A stretch of 36,240 nucleotides of DNA, taken from positions 1 through 36,240 of the forward strand of contig CAMFTS010000002.1 in the NCBI GenBank assembly GCA_945988915.1, read 5' to 3'. Under the pieces are notes generated by a model, which saw only the letters and a program-made list of their open reading frames with translations, was not told the origin of the DNA and ran no database searches. This document shows, piece by piece, positions 17,038 through 25,954 of this stretch. A program made the translations under genes and the position numbers. How positions within the stretch are numbered: the stretch's first letter is position 1; every line of letters begins with the position of its first letter. This stretch comes from an uncultured Clostridia bacterium. GTDB lineage: Bacteria; Bacillota; Clostridia; Oscillospirales; Acutalibacteraceae.

Positions 17038-18309
17038 TTATTCGGTAACTTTTTTATAAAAATCAAAGCAATCAAATGTTGCGAAATAATCCTTCGGTGT
17101 TTCTGCCCGTCTTATCATTTCAAAGCTTCCGTCTGCTTTGAGCAAGATTTCGGCAGATTTTAATTTACCGTTGTAATTGTAACCCATTGCAAAGCCGTGA
17201 GCACCTGTATCGTGAATATACAGAAGATCGCCCATTTCTATTTCAGGCAACATTCTGTCAATAGCGAATTTGTCGTTGTTTTCACAAAGCGAGCCTGTTA
17301 CATCATACATTTTTACACATTCGGCGTCTTCTTTGCCCAGAACGCTGATATGATGGTATGCACCGTACATGGCAGGACGCATAAGGTTAACGGCACAAGC
17401 ATCAACGCCTATGTATTCTTTATGCGTATGCTTTTGGTTTATAGCTCTTGTAACAAGCGCACCGTAAGGTCCCATCATATATCTGCCGAGTTCCGTATAA
17501 ATTGAAACATCGCCCATATCGTTCGGAATGAGAACTTCATCATAAACCTGCTTAACACCCTCTGCAATTTTAAAGATATCATTCTTTGTCTGGTCGGGTC
17601 TGTAAGGTATTCCGATACCGCCTGAAAGATTTATAAACTTAATGTCTGCTCCCGTTTCGTTTTTGAGCTGAACAGCAACTTCAAAAAGAGTTTTTGCAAG
17701 AGTGGGATAATAATCATTTGTCACGGTATTGCTTGCAAGGAAAGCGTGAATACCGAATTCTTTTACTCCCTTTGACTTAAGAATTTTAAATGCTTCAAAA
17801 AGCTGTTCTGTTGTCATACCGTATTTTGCATCACCGGGATTATCCATAATGCTGTTGGCAATTTTGAAGTATCCGCCGGGATTGTAGCGGCATGAAATCT
17901 TTTCGGGAAGCTTTCCGAGTGTCTTTTCAAGAATATCAATATGTGTTATATCATCAAGATTGATAATTGCACCTAAATCGTTTGCATACTTGAACTCTTC
18001 GGGCGGCGTGTCGTTAGAAGAAAACATAATTGCATCACCGCAAGCGCCGATAGCTTTTGAAAGCATCAGCTCTGTCATTGATGAGCAGTCGCAGCCACAG
18101 CCGTATTCACGCAGAATATTTATAAGAAACGGATTAGGAGTTGCTTTTACTGCAAAATACTCACGGAAGCCTTTATTCCAAGAAAATGCTTTATACATAT
18201 TCTCACAATTTTCACGAATACCTTTTTCGTCGTAAAGATGGAACGGAGTAGGATATACGCTTGCTATTTCTTCTGCTTTTTCTTTTGTTACGAAAGGTGT
18301 CTTTGTCAT
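17038..18309 (-). CDS. lysA: Diaminopimelate decarboxylase (PLP, fold III)
   Basis: Decarboxylates meso-diaminopimelate to lysine. The 423-residue protein shows the fold-III decarboxylase marks: Schiff-base K55 in FAVKATPNP, PLP-stacking H188 in GIHAF, the phosphate loop SGGIG at 229-233 (first Gly of the usual GGGIG is Ser), ELGRYMMGP at 273-281 and the active-site cysteine C342 in GSLCENND contributed across the dimer. ATG start with GGAGG seven bases upstream, overlapping the end of engB. The sequence departs somewhat from classic LysA, so another substrate in the ornithine/arginine/carboxynorspermidine decarboxylase superfamily cannot be ruled out, but LysA fits best. Confidence 0.88.
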   Translation of the reverse strand: MTKTPFVTKEKAEEIASVYPTPFHLYDEKGIRENCENMYKAFSWNKGFREYFAVKATPNPFLINILREYGCGCDCSSMTELMLSKAIGACGDAIMFSSNDTPPEEFKYANDLGAIINLDDITHIDILEKTLGKLPEKISCRYNPGGYFKIANSIMDNPGDAKYGMTTEQLFEAFKILKSKGVKEFGIHAFLASNTVTNDYYPTLAKTLFEVAVQLKNETGADIKFINLSGGIGIPYRPDQTKNDIFKIAEGVKQVYDEVLIPNDMGDVSIYTELGRYMMGPYGALVTRAINQKHTHKEYIGVDACAVNLMRPAMYGAYHHISVLGKEDAECVKMYDVTGSLCENNDKFAIDRMLPEIEMGDLLYIHDTGAHGFAMGYNYNGKLKSAEILLKADGSFEMIRRAETPKDYFATFDCFDFYKKVTE

Positions 18310-18310
18310 T

Positions 18311-18898
18311 TTATGCCTCCATATATGATTGAATTATTGCTTTAATCTTATCAACATTTTCCCCTGACTGAGAAGAAAACGGAATTATATTTTCAGGCTT
18401 AACAAAGCTAAGCTCCTGTCCGGATTTTTCAACTCTGTCCTTGTACTCGCCTTTGTTGAGTTTATCACTCTTGGTCATTACAACAATGTAATCAATTCCC
18501 GCGCTTTCAAGGAATTCCATCATCATAATATCATCAGCAGTTGCGGGATGCCGCATATCAACAAGCTGGACTACAAGCTTTATCTGTCTGCCGGAATTGA
18601 AATACTTTTCCATCATATTTGCCCAACGGATTTTTTCATTTTTAGCAACCTTTGCATATCCGTAACCGGGAAGGTCAACTATTTTTGCATCTTTGCCGAC
18701 AGAGTAAAAATTGATTGTAACGGTTTTACCCGGAACAGAGCTGACTCTCGCAAGATTTTTTCTGTTGAACACTTTATTTATCAATGATGATTTTCCGACA
18801 TTCGAGCGTCCCGAAAATACAATTTCAGGAACCGATGACGGCGGTAACTGTTCAAAAGTGCCGTATGCTCTTTCAAACTGTGCTTTTGAAAAATCCAT
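18311..18898 (-). CDS. engB: Ribosome-biogenesis GTPase EngB/YsxC
   Basis: Small GTPase needed for late assembly of the large ribosomal subunit. The 195 residues carry G1 GRSNVGKS at 30-37, the G2 region PGKTVTINF at 57-65, G3 DLPG at 75-78 (DLPGYGYA) and G4 TKSD at 142-145. Length and the N-terminal AYGTFEQLPP run are typical. It follows lon by 10 bases, the same lon-ysxC order as in Bacillus, and is followed immediately by lysA. Confidence 0.96.
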   Translation of the reverse strand: MDFSKAQFERAYGTFEQLPPSSVPEIVFSGRSNVGKSSLINKVFNRKNLARVSSVPGKTVTINFYSVGKDAKIVDLPGYGYAKVAKNEKIRWANMMEKYFNSGRQIKLVVQLVDMRHPATADDIMMMEFLESAGIDYIVVMTKSDKLNKGEYKDRVEKSGQELSFVKPENIIPFSSQSGENVDKIKAIIQSYMEA

Positions 18899-18908
18899 AA
18901 ACTACCCC

Positions 18909-21320
18909 TTAGTTTTGCTGCCAAAGCTTATTTTGTTTTTTATTTCCGGTATCAATAGGCATATCAAGCTTTTTAATCGGTTTTTCTTCTGTATTAAGCG
19001 TAAGCTTTAATACTTCGCTGACATGTGAAACCGGAATAAAGTTTACGGCGTCAACTACAACCTTATCAAATTTCTTAATATCGGCAATGTTTTCTTCAGG
19101 AATAATCACCGTTTTGATACCTGCTTTATATGCCGCCATTGATTTTTCTTTAAGTCCGCCTATTGCAAGTACTCTGCCCGTAAGCGTAACTTCACCCGTC
19201 ATTGCAAAATCGGACTTTACGCTGTATCCGGACAATGCTGATACAAGTGCAGTAACTATTCCGATACCTGCCGATGGGCCGTCTTTTGGTACTGCGCCCT
19301 CGGGGAAATGAATGTGAACATCTTTATTTTTATAAAAATCGGTATCTATTGAATATTCAGCCGCAACGCTTCTTATATAGCTATAAGCCGCTTTTGCGGA
19401 TTCCTTCATAACATCTCCGAGCGAACCCGTAAGCTCAAGCTTTCCCGTACCGTCAGTTGAAAGCGCCTCGATTTCAAGCATTTCTCCGCCTACCGAAGTC
19501 CATGCAAGACCGTTTACGACTCCAACCCTGTCAAACTTTGAAAGCTCGTCTTGCTTATACTTTCTCGGTCCGAGAAGCTCTTCTATATCATTTGCCTTAA
19601 CCGTGATTTTACCCTCAAAGCCCGTTGCAAATTTTACAGCCTCTTTTCTGAGTACCTTTGCGACAGTTCTTTCAAGCAATCTCACGCCTGCTTCTTTAGT
19701 ATAACCGTCAATAATCAGCTTCAACGCGTCATCTTTAATTTTTATCTGCGTTGATTTAAGTCCGTATTCCTTCAGTTGTTTAGGAATAAGATGCTTTTTT
19801 GCAATATTGAATTTTTCGTCAAATGTATAGCTGTAAAGCTCAATTATTTCCATTCTGTCACGCAGTGGTGCAGGAATACTGCCTATATCATTTGCCGTTG
19901 TCACAAATAATACCTTACTCAAATCGAACGGTATATCAATATAATGATCTCTGAATGAGTTGTTCTGCTCAGGATCAAGTGCTTCAAGCAAAGCTGACGA
20001 AGGATCTCCCTTATAATCATTTGAAAGCTTGTCCACCTCATCAAGCAGGATAAGCGGATTGGCACTCTTTGAGCGTTTAAGTGCATCAATAATATTACCG
20101 GGCATCGCTCCGATATAGGTCTTTCTGTGTCCTCTTATTTCAGCTTCGTCTTTTACACCGCCCAAGGATATACGGGCATATTTTCTGCCCATAGCACGCG
20201 CAAGGGATTTAGCTATTGAAGTTTTTCCGACACCGGGAGGTCCTGCAAGACAAATTATCTGACCTTTAATGTCAGGAACAAGATTACGGACTGCAAGCAG
20301 CTCTATAATTCTCTCTTTCACCTCGTTAAGACCGTAATGGTCTTTTTCAAGAATGTCAGACGCTTTTTTAATGTTGAGATTATCCTTTGTGTATGTATTC
20401 CACGGCAAAGCAAGAACTTCGTCAAGATAATTTCTTATAACTGCGCTCTCAGGACTTGTAGTCTGCATTTTCATAAGTCTGTCGCACTCTGTAAGAAGCT
20501 TTTCTTCGTCTTCTTTTGCAAAACCGATTTTTAAAATCCGTTCACGGTATTTCTGTGACTCGGCTTCGGGAGCATCGCCGTCATTCAATTCGGTTGATAT
20601 AGCTTTCAACTGCTCACGCAGATAGTATTCACGCTGATTATCATCGATTTGTTCCTGCACTCTGTCGTTAAGCTCAGCCTCCATTGCAAGAACATTTGCT
20701 TCTTTTGCAAGTATTACGCAAAGCTTTTCAATTCTTTTCAAATGATTAAGCTCTTCAAGAACTGTCTGCTTAACCTTATATTCAAGAGGAATATTTGCGG
20801 CAATGTAGTCAGCAAGCTCTCCCAGCTCGTTTTTAACCGTAACTCCCAAAGCAATATCAGGAGCGATTTTCGGTGCAAACTCACAGTAATCATCAAAAAG
20901 CCCTTTCATACTTCTGACTGCCGCCTCGGTTTTCAGCGAATCGGTTATCTTCGGAAGCTTTTCGATTACCTGCGCCGCAGTAGCGGTAAAGAACGGCGTT
21001 ACACCTGTAATACCGCAAAGTTTTGCTCTGTATTTACCCTCTACGACTACTCTCATATTGTCGCCTGAAGGCATTCTGACAATTTGCTTTATTTCGCATA
21101 CTGTTCCTATATCAAAAAGCGTCTTTGTGTTTATTGCATCCTCCTGAACATCCTTTTGAGCTACAAGGAAGATATCTTTTTTGGCAACCATTGCCGCTTT
21201 AACCGCCGCAACGGATTTCGGTCTGCCGACATCAAAATGCACTGTCGAATTCGGGAAAACTACAAGTCCTCTCAAAGCGACCATCGGCATAGCGACAATA
21301 TCACTGTTTAAATAATCCAT
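18909..21320 (-). CDS. lon: ATP-dependent protease Lon
   Basis: Cytosolic AAA+ protease that removes misfolded and regulatory proteins. The 803-residue protein has the N-terminal substrate domain (MPMVALRGLVVFPNSTVHFD), a coiled region around 190-245, Walker A GPPGVGKTS at 360-368, Walker B LILLDEVDKL, and the C-terminal protease domain with the Ser-Lys dyad S683 (KDGPSAG) and K726 (GGLKEK). The spacing matches the E. coli dyad S679/K722. ATG start with AAGGAGTT upstream. First gene of lon-engB-lysA-dnaE; the promoter has no CtsR or CIRCE repeat that I can see. Confidence 0.97.
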   Translation of the reverse strand: MDYLNSDIVAMPMVALRGLVVFPNSTVHFDVGRPKSVAAVKAAMVAKKDIFLVAQKDVQEDAINTKTLFDIGTVCEIKQIVRMPSGDNMRVVVEGKYRAKLCGITGVTPFFTATAAQVIEKLPKITDSLKTEAAVRSMKGLFDDYCEFAPKIAPDIALGVTVKNELGELADYIAANIPLEYKVKQTVLEELNHLKRIEKLCVILAKEANVLAMEAELNDRVQEQIDDNQREYYLREQLKAISTELNDGDAPEAESQKYRERILKIGFAKEDEEKLLTECDRLMKMQTTSPESAVIRNYLDEVLALPWNTYTKDNLNIKKASDILEKDHYGLNEVKERIIELLAVRNLVPDIKGQIICLAGPPGVGKTSIAKSLARAMGRKYARISLGGVKDEAEIRGHRKTYIGAMPGNIIDALKRSKSANPLILLDEVDKLSNDYKGDPSSALLEALDPEQNNSFRDHYIDIPFDLSKVLFVTTANDIGSIPAPLRDRMEIIELYSYTFDEKFNIAKKHLIPKQLKEYGLKSTQIKIKDDALKLIIDGYTKEAGVRLLERTVAKVLRKEAVKFATGFEGKITVKANDIEELLGPRKYKQDELSKFDRVGVVNGLAWTSVGGEMLEIEALSTDGTGKLELTGSLGDVMKESAKAAYSYIRSVAAEYSIDTDFYKNKDVHIHFPEGAVPKDGPSAGIGIVTALVSALSGYSVKSDFAMTGEVTLTGRVLAIGGLKEKSMAAYKAGIKTVIIPEENIADIKKFDKVVVDAVNFIPVSHVSEVLKLTLNTEEKPIKKLDMPIDTGNKKQNKLWQQN

Positions 21321-21366
21321 ATATATAACTCCTTAGAACTGTTAACATAAAACAATTTGAATGTCA

Positions 21367-21395
21367 ATTATATAATAATTTTCGACTTACTGCAA
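21367..21395 (-). promoter_or_regulatory. Sigma-A promoter of the lon operon
   Basis: Minus-strand TTGCAG (21390-21395), 17-base spacer, TATAAT (21367-21372), about 47 bases upstream of the lon ATG. Confidence 0.82.
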
Positions 21396-21495
21396 TATAT
21401 TTTTTACAATTTTATCCTGTATAGTATTTATTTTTTATATTAAATAATAATTATAATAAAAATATAAACAATATTTACAAGTTGTATTTTTTCTC

Positions 21496-21524
21496 TTGCA
21501 AACAACAGCAAAATATGGTATAAT
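21496..21524 (+). promoter_or_regulatory. Sigma-A promoter of the oxaloacetate decarboxylase operon
   Basis: TTGCAA (21496-21501), 17-base spacer, TATAAT (21519-21524); the bases before -10 read ATATGG. It leaves a leader of roughly 155 bases before oadA. Confidence 0.83.
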
Positions 21525-21577
21525 CACCCGGTAAATTTTATAATGGGAAAAATTTGGATTTTCTTTTCGTACAGTTC

Positions 21578-21592
21578 TTTACAGCTTGTAAA
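21578..21592. promoter_or_regulatory. Palindrome in the oadA leader, possible operator
   Basis: TTTACA-GCT-TGTAAA is a perfect 6-3-6 inverted repeat about 55 bases after the -10 box. The left half with the spacer recurs as TTTACAGCTT at 21615-21624. It may be a repressor site or RNA hairpin; no known regulator consensus is recognised. Confidence 0.3.
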
Positions 21593-21687
21593 AATTGATT
21601 GATATTTCGATCTTTTTACAGCTTCTGCCCTGAATTGACAAATTTTTTCCGTATTAAAAATCATTAATAATTTAGGAGGATTGACAT

Positions 21688-23070
21688 ATGAAAGTTCAGT
21701 TTACTGAAACGGCTTTGAGAGATGCAAACCAATCTCTCATTGCGACAAGAATGCCCTTTGAAAAGTTTGAAGGCATACTTGAAACAATGAACAAAGCCGG
21801 TTACTATTCAATGGAATGTTGGGGCGGCGCAACATTCGATTCCTGTCTTCGTTATCTTGACGAGGACCCGTGGGAAAGGCTCAGAAAAATAAAAGCTAAA
21901 TGTCCTGACACAAAGCTTCAGATGCTTTTAAGAGGTCAGAATCTTCTCGGCTATAAGCATTATCCTGATGATGTTGTCAGAATGTTCGTAAAGAAGAGCG
22001 TGGAAAACGGTATTGATATTATCAGAATTTTCGACGCGCTTAACGATACCAGAAATATTCAGGTTGCCGTTGATGAAACAATTAAAAACGGCGCTATTGC
22101 TTCAGGTGCTATTTCTTATACAACAAGCCCTGTTCATACTCTTGAGAAGTATGTTGAGCTTGTAAAAGAAATGAAAGCAATGGGTTGTTCAACAATTTGT
22201 ATTAAAGATATGGCCGGCGTTATGACTCCTGCCGAAGCTAAAGACCTTGTAAGTGCAATTAAAGACGCATTACCGGATATGCCCGTTATTCTTCATACTC
22301 ACTGCACAACAGGTATGGCTTATATGACAATTCTTAAGGCTGTTGAAGCAGGCTGCGATATTATTGATACAGCAACATCCTGTTTCTCCGGCGGTACTTC
22401 ACAGCCTGCGACCGAAACACTTCACGACGCTCTCAGAGGACTTGGTTACACAACAGGACTCAGCAGAGAAACAATCAAAGAAGTTAATGACTACTTTAAG
22501 CCTATCAGAGATGAATATCTTGCTTCGGGACTTCTCAAGCCGAAAGCGCTCGTTACGGATACAGACGCTTTAACTTACAAGGTACCCGGCGGTATGCTTT
22601 CAAATATGATGGCTAACCTTGAAGATATGCACGCTCTGGACAGAATGGACGAGGCTCTTATTGAAATTCCAAAAGTGCGTGAAGATATGGGCTATCCCCC
22701 TCTTGTTACGCCTCTCAGTCAAATGGTTGGCAATCAGGCTGTAACTAATGTACTTGTAGGACAAAGATACAAGAATATTTCAAAAGAAATCAAGGCTTAT
22801 ATTAGAGGTGAATACGGTAAGGCTCCCGGTGAAATAAACGCCGCTCTTCAAAAGAAAGTGCTCGGCGACGAAGCTCCTGTCACTTGCCGTTTTGCAGATA
22901 CGCTTGAGCCTGAATTTGAAAAGGCAAAGGCTGAAATCGGTGACAAGGCTAAATGCGATGAAGATGTACTTTCATACATTGCTTTCCCGACACAGGCAGA
23001 GGCATTCTTCGACAAGCGTGAAGAAAAAGCAAAGAATACATTTAAGTATTCAATTAAAAGAATTGACTAA
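21688..23070 (+). CDS. oadA: Oxaloacetate decarboxylase alpha subunit (carboxyltransferase)
   Basis: Transfers the carboxyl group of oxaloacetate to biotin on the partner carrier, releasing pyruvate. The 460 residues form the HMGL-like carboxyltransferase barrel followed by the conserved PYC/OADA domain. The start ALRDANQS has the metal-binding D12; K173 in CIKDMAG is the position of the metal-bridging lysine; H203 and H205 in HTHCTTG complete the site. There is no C-terminal biotin domain, which fits the separate biotin carrier two genes on. AGGAGG lies eight bases before the ATG. The same fold serves pyruvate carboxylase and transcarboxylase 5S, but oadG and oadB downstream identify a Na+-pumping decarboxylase. 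Confidence 0.93.
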   Translation: MKVQFTETALRDANQSLIATRMPFEKFEGILETMNKAGYYSMECWGGATFDSCLRYLDEDPWERLRKIKAKCPDTKLQMLLRGQNLLGYKHYPDDVVRMFVKKSVENGIDIIRIFDALNDTRNIQVAVDETIKNGAIASGAISYTTSPVHTLEKYVELVKEMKAMGCSTICIKDMAGVMTPAEAKDLVSAIKDALPDMPVILHTHCTTGMAYMTILKAVEAGCDIIDTATSCFSGGTSQPATETLHDALRGLGYTTGLSRETIKEVNDYFKPIRDEYLASGLLKPKALVTDTDALTYKVPGGMLSNMMANLEDMHALDRMDEALIEIPKVREDMGYPPLVTPLSQMVGNQAVTNVLVGQRYKNISKEIKAYIRGEYGKAPGEINAALQKKVLGDEAPVTCRFADTLEPEFEKAKAEIGDKAKCDEDVLSYIAFPTQAEAFFDKREEKAKNTFKYSIKRID

Positions 23071-23082
23071 GGAGTGTGAGGT

Positions 23083-23526
23083 ATGAATTTTCTTAATACA
23101 GTAAGCGAAGCTACTTTGACAGATGCATTACTTTCAGCAGCTCCTTCATCAAGTGAACCGCTCACTATTATCGAAGCTCTGAAAACCTCTGTTACAGGTA
23201 TCGTAGTTGTTATGATTATTCTTGCGCTTCTTGCGGTACTCGTTGTTATTCTTTCAAAAATTATCCGTGCATTTGAATCTGTTGCAAAGAAAAAAGAGAA
23301 TAAGGACGAAGCTGTCAGACCTGCAAACGAGAATAAAGCAGACAGCAAAGCAGACAGCAAAGGAACAACTCTTCCCGATACACAGTCTGCCGGTAATCTT
23401 GAGCTTTACAAAACAGATGAAAAGACTGCCGCTGTAATTATGGCTATTGTTTCAAATGAAAGCGGTATCCCGCTTAACAGATTACAGTTTAACTCAATTA
23501 AACTTTTAGAAGATAAGGGAGAATAA
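23083..23526 (+). CDS. oadG: Oxaloacetate decarboxylase gamma-like subunit
   Basis: Small membrane anchor that assembles the alpha subunit with the membrane pump. The 147 residues have one clear membrane span (about 37-62, rich in V/I/L), a charged linker with the tandem KADSKADSK (a 12-base DNA repeat near 23335-23361) and a C-terminal segment TAAVIMAIVSNESGIPLNRL typical of clostridial OadG-like proteins. It follows oadA by 12 bases with AAGGAGTG as ribosome site. Sequence conservation in this subunit is low, so the call depends partly on position. Confidence 0.82.
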   Translation: MNFLNTVSEATLTDALLSAAPSSSEPLTIIEALKTSVTGIVVVMIILALLAVLVVILSKIIRAFESVAKKKENKDEAVRPANENKADSKADSKGTTLPDTQSAGNLELYKTDEKTAAVIMAIVSNESGIPLNRLQFNSIKLLEDKGE

Positions 23527-23529
23527 GAT

Positions 23530-23916
23530 ATGAAATACATTGTTACATTAAATGGTATGGACTATGAAGTTGATGTTACAGAGCTTGACGAAGCAATAGT
23601 TTCAAATGTTGCACCGTCTGCACCTGTTGCAGCACCTGCTGCTCCCGTTGCGGCAGCACCTGCACCTGTTGCTGCAGCAGCTCCTGCGGCTGTTTCGGGA
23701 ACAGGCACACCTGTTAAATCACCTATGCCGGGTACAATACTTAAAGTAAATGTTTCTGCAGGTCAGAAAGTAAATGAAGGCGATGTTCTCTTCATTCTTG
23801 AAGCTATGAAGATGGAAAATGAAATCGTTGCTCCGACAAGCGGTACTGTTTCACAGGTAATCGCAAACAAGGGCGCTTCTGTTGCTACTGACGAAGTTCT
23901 TGCTTTTATCGGTTAA
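23530..23916 (+). CDS. Biotin carboxyl carrier subunit of the decarboxylase
   Basis: Carries biotin between the carboxyltransferase and the membrane decarboxylase. The 128 residues show a short N-terminal beta segment ([19 protein letters not shown]), an Ala/Pro-rich swinging linker (about 28-55) and a biotinyl domain with EAMKMEN; K94 is the biotinylation site. The usual PMPG of the biotin domain is present at 65-68. It begins 3 bases after oadG with AAGGGAGAA as ribosome site. Free-standing carriers of this kind occur in glutaconyl-CoA and methylmalonyl-CoA decarboxylases (GcdC/MmdC type) and in some clostridial oxaloacetate decarboxylases. Confidence 0.93.
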   Translation: MKYIVTLNGMDYEVDVTELDEAIVSNVAPSAPVAAPAAPVAAAPAPVAAAAPAAVSGTGTPVKSPMPGTILKVNVSAGQKVNEGDVLFILEAMKMENEIVAPTSGTVSQVIANKGASVATDEVLAFIG

Positions 23917-23930
23917 GGAGGAGCTTGAAC

Positions 23931-25133
23931 ATGGATATTATAAATTCAATTATTGAAATCTTTCAGACCTCCGGTTTTGCTTCACTCGGTTGGCAGAATT
24001 GGGTTATGATTTTGGTTTCATTCGCTCTGTTATATCTTGCGATTGTTAAGAAGTTTGAGCCTTTGCTTTTACTTCCCATCGCATTCGGTATGCTTCTCGT
24101 AAATGTTTATCCTGAAATAATGTACGATCCGCTTGCGATTGCTACTCCCGGCGGCGAAGTGCTTGACGCTTCGGCACATTGGTACGATTCAGGTGTTTTA
24201 AGACTGATTTATTGCGGTGTTAAGTCGAGTATCTTCCCCTGTCTTATATTTATGGGTGTTGGCGCTATGACTGACTTCGGTCCCCTTCTTGCAAACCCGT
24301 CGAGCTTGCTTTTGGGTGCTGCCGCTCAGCTTGGTATCTATGTTGCTTTCCTTATTGCAACAGCAACAAAGTTTATTCCGGGATTTGAGGGCTTCTCTGC
24401 TTTAGAAGCTGCTGCAATAGCTATCATCGGCGGTGCAGACGGTCCTACGGCTATTTACCTTACCGGTAAGCTCGCTCCTCACCTTTTAGGACCTATCGCA
24501 GTTGCCGCATATTCATATATGGCATTGATTCCGCTTATTCAGCCGCCTATTATGAAAGCGCTCACAACCAAAAAGGAAAGAGAAATTAAGATGGATCAGC
24601 TCAGAACTGTAAGCAAGGCAGAGAAGATTATCTTCCCTATCGTTGTTACAGTTATCTGTGTAGTTATCATTCCGTCAACAGCCCCACTTATCGGTATGCT
24701 TATGCTCGGTAATCTATTCAAAGAATCAGGCGTAACAGAAAGACTTTCGGACACAGCACAAAATGCTCTTTGTAATATTGTTACAATTATGCTCGGCGTC
24801 ACTGTCGGTGCTACTGCAGAAGGCAAAACTTTCCTTGATATCAAGACACTTCTTGTCATTGCAATCGGTCTGATCGCATTCGCATTCTCGACCGCAGGCG
24901 GTGTTCTGTTCGGAAAGCTGATGAACATTATTACAAGAGGCAAGGTTAATCCGCTTATCGGTTCTGCCGGTGTTTCCGCCGTTCCTATGGCTGCCCGTGT
25001 TTCACAGGTTGAAGGTAGAAAATACAATCCTTCAAACTTCCTTCTCATGCACGCTATGGGTCCGAACGTTGCAGGTGTTATCGGTTCTGCGGTTGCGGCA
25101 GGCTTCCTGCTTCTCACATTTGGCGGCAAATAA
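23931..25133 (+). CDS. oadB: Oxaloacetate decarboxylase beta subunit, Na+ pump
   Basis: Integral membrane subunit that decarboxylates carboxybiotin and exports Na+. The 400 residues are mostly hydrophobic helices and contain the family marks GGADGPT (D170, the essential aspartate region), GLSGVSAVP-like [13 protein letters not shown], and [19 protein letters not shown] near the C-terminus. I chose the ATG at 23931, nine bases after AAGGAGG; a TTG at 23925 is too close to that site. Last gene of the operon, followed by a strong terminator. The same family serves methylmalonyl- and glutaconyl-CoA decarboxylases; the alpha subunit decides for oxaloacetate. Confidence 0.95.
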   Translation: MDIINSIIEIFQTSGFASLGWQNWVMILVSFALLYLAIVKKFEPLLLLPIAFGMLLVNVYPEIMYDPLAIATPGGEVLDASAHWYDSGVLRLIYCGVKSSIFPCLIFMGVGAMTDFGPLLANPSSLLLGAAAQLGIYVAFLIATATKFIPGFEGFSALEAAAIAIIGGADGPTAIYLTGKLAPHLLGPIAVAAYSYMALIPLIQPPIMKALTTKKEREIKMDQLRTVSKAEKIIFPIVVTVICVVIIPSTAPLIGMLMLGNLFKESGVTERLSDTAQNALCNIVTIMLGVTVGATAEGKTFLDIKTLLVIAIGLIAFAFSTAGGVLFGKLMNIITRGKVNPLIGSAGVSAVPMAARVSQVEGRKYNPSNFLLMHAMGPNVAGVIGSAVAAGFLLLTFGGK

Positions 25134-25152
25134 AATATTTTCAAAAAAATCA

Positions 25153-25185
25153 AACCGCAGACTTTTCAGCAGTCTGCGGTTTTTT
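25153..25185. terminator. Terminator after oadB, probably shared with the convergent gene
   Basis: AACCGCAGACT pairs with AGTCTGCGGTT (11 bp, seven-base loop) followed on the plus strand by TTTTT. On the minus strand it is followed by TTTGATTTTTTTG, so it can also end the convergent transcript arriving from 25196. Confidence 0.93.
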
Positions 25186-25195
25186 ATGCCATGAA

Positions 25196-25954
25196 TTATT
25201 TATTTTTGTTCTTCGGGAAGATAACTTCAAGTGCTTCTTTGTAATTTCCGAAATTCATTTTCGGGAACAAGCGTTTATATCTTGCAAGCTGTGACTTGCC
25301 GCTTTTCATTTTCTCAACAAGATTGTCAATATATGCGTTTGACTTGATTTTATCCGCCATTTCATCAATTTTCTCATCGGTCTTATCAATTTCATCCTGC
25401 ATATTTTCTACTAAATAGTTCTGAATTTCTTTAAGACTGCGGATAATATTTTTCAGGCTTTGCACCGTGAGTGCCAAGTCTATAATCAAAATGGAATAAA
25501 TCACAAAAGCAAGTATAAGTCTTATATCTTCAGGAATTCTCTCGGTAATGTTCATTACAAAAGGTTGAACAAATTTTATCAAAAGAGCAACACCTAAACC
25601 GAAAAGAATTGAGCTCGTCAAGCATATTCTGCCCTTAATATTAAATCTCTGATTTGAATAGTCCCACCACATTGCATGAAATACTTTTTCCAACACATAA
25701 TGAGTTATGTATTCAAGCGTATCGCAAAGCAGTAATCCTACAAAGAAAAGTGCAAAAAAGTTTGATATCTTTCCATAGAGAAGAATAGTGCAAAGAACTG
25801 CCCCGGAGCCGTAAATCGGGCATAACGGGCCAAATAAAAACCCTCTTTTTACTGATTTCTTATCTCTTACCGCAAAAAGAATTGTTTCGGTTATCCAGCC
25901 GAAAACACTATACATAATAAACCATAAGAAGTAGTTAACTATTTTAATTAACAC
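25196..25954 (-). CDS. CmpB-family membrane protein (putative ABC-transporter type IV, PF06541)
   Basis: Function not established. The 252-residue protein has about five membrane spans (about 5-27, 43-63, 64-90, 109-133, 140-166) and the motifs typical of this family, RGFLFGPLCPIYGSGA and WWDYSNQRFNIKGRICL. After the last span comes a charged, helix-prone cytoplasmic tail (about 167-252) with coiled-coil character (MQDEIDKTDEKIDEMADKIK). The start is GTG with AAGGAGG nine bases upstream, inside the end of the HD-domain gene; the two frames overlap by 11 bases and are likely translated together. There is no ATPase gene nearby, so the family's ABC-transporter label is not supported by context. 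Confidence 0.75.
   Translation of the reverse strand: MLIKIVNYFLWFIMYSVFGWITETILFAVRDKKSVKRGFLFGPLCPIYGSGAVLCTILLYGKISNFFALFFVGLLLCDTLEYITHYVLEKVFHAMWWDYSNQRFNIKGRICLTSSILFGLGVALLIKFVQPFVMNITERIPEDIRLILAFVIYSILIIDLALTVQSLKNIIRSLKEIQNYLVENMQDEIDKTDEKIDEMADKIKSNAYIDNLVEKMKSGKSQLARYKRLFPKMNFGNYKEALEVIFPKNKNK

Larger units (their letters stand above)
21396..21687. other. Divergent lon/oadA control region
   Basis: The 367-base gap between the lon and oadA starts contains both promoters. The A/T-rich middle (21396-21495) shows no gene. Between the oadA promoter and its ATG is an untranslated leader of about 155 bases holding the repeated decamer TTTACAGCTT (21578 and 21615) and a small palindrome, but no riboswitch or terminator that I recognise. 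Confidence 0.6.

Noticed and set aside
21543-21602. 19-residue frame in the oadA leader (starts MGKIWIFFSY)
   Set aside because: No ribosome site and no overlap with a control structure; too short to support.
21635-21640. TTGACA as a second oadA -35 box
   Set aside because: No acceptable -10 sequence 16-18 bases downstream; the promoter at 21496-21524 is complete.
23925-23930. TTG start for oadB at 23925
   Set aside because: Only three bases from the ribosome site; ATG at 23931 is spaced correctly.
24596-25153. 185-residue antisense frame at the end of oadB
   Set aside because: It is a codon-pattern shadow of oadB and runs through the shared terminator region; no family resemblance.
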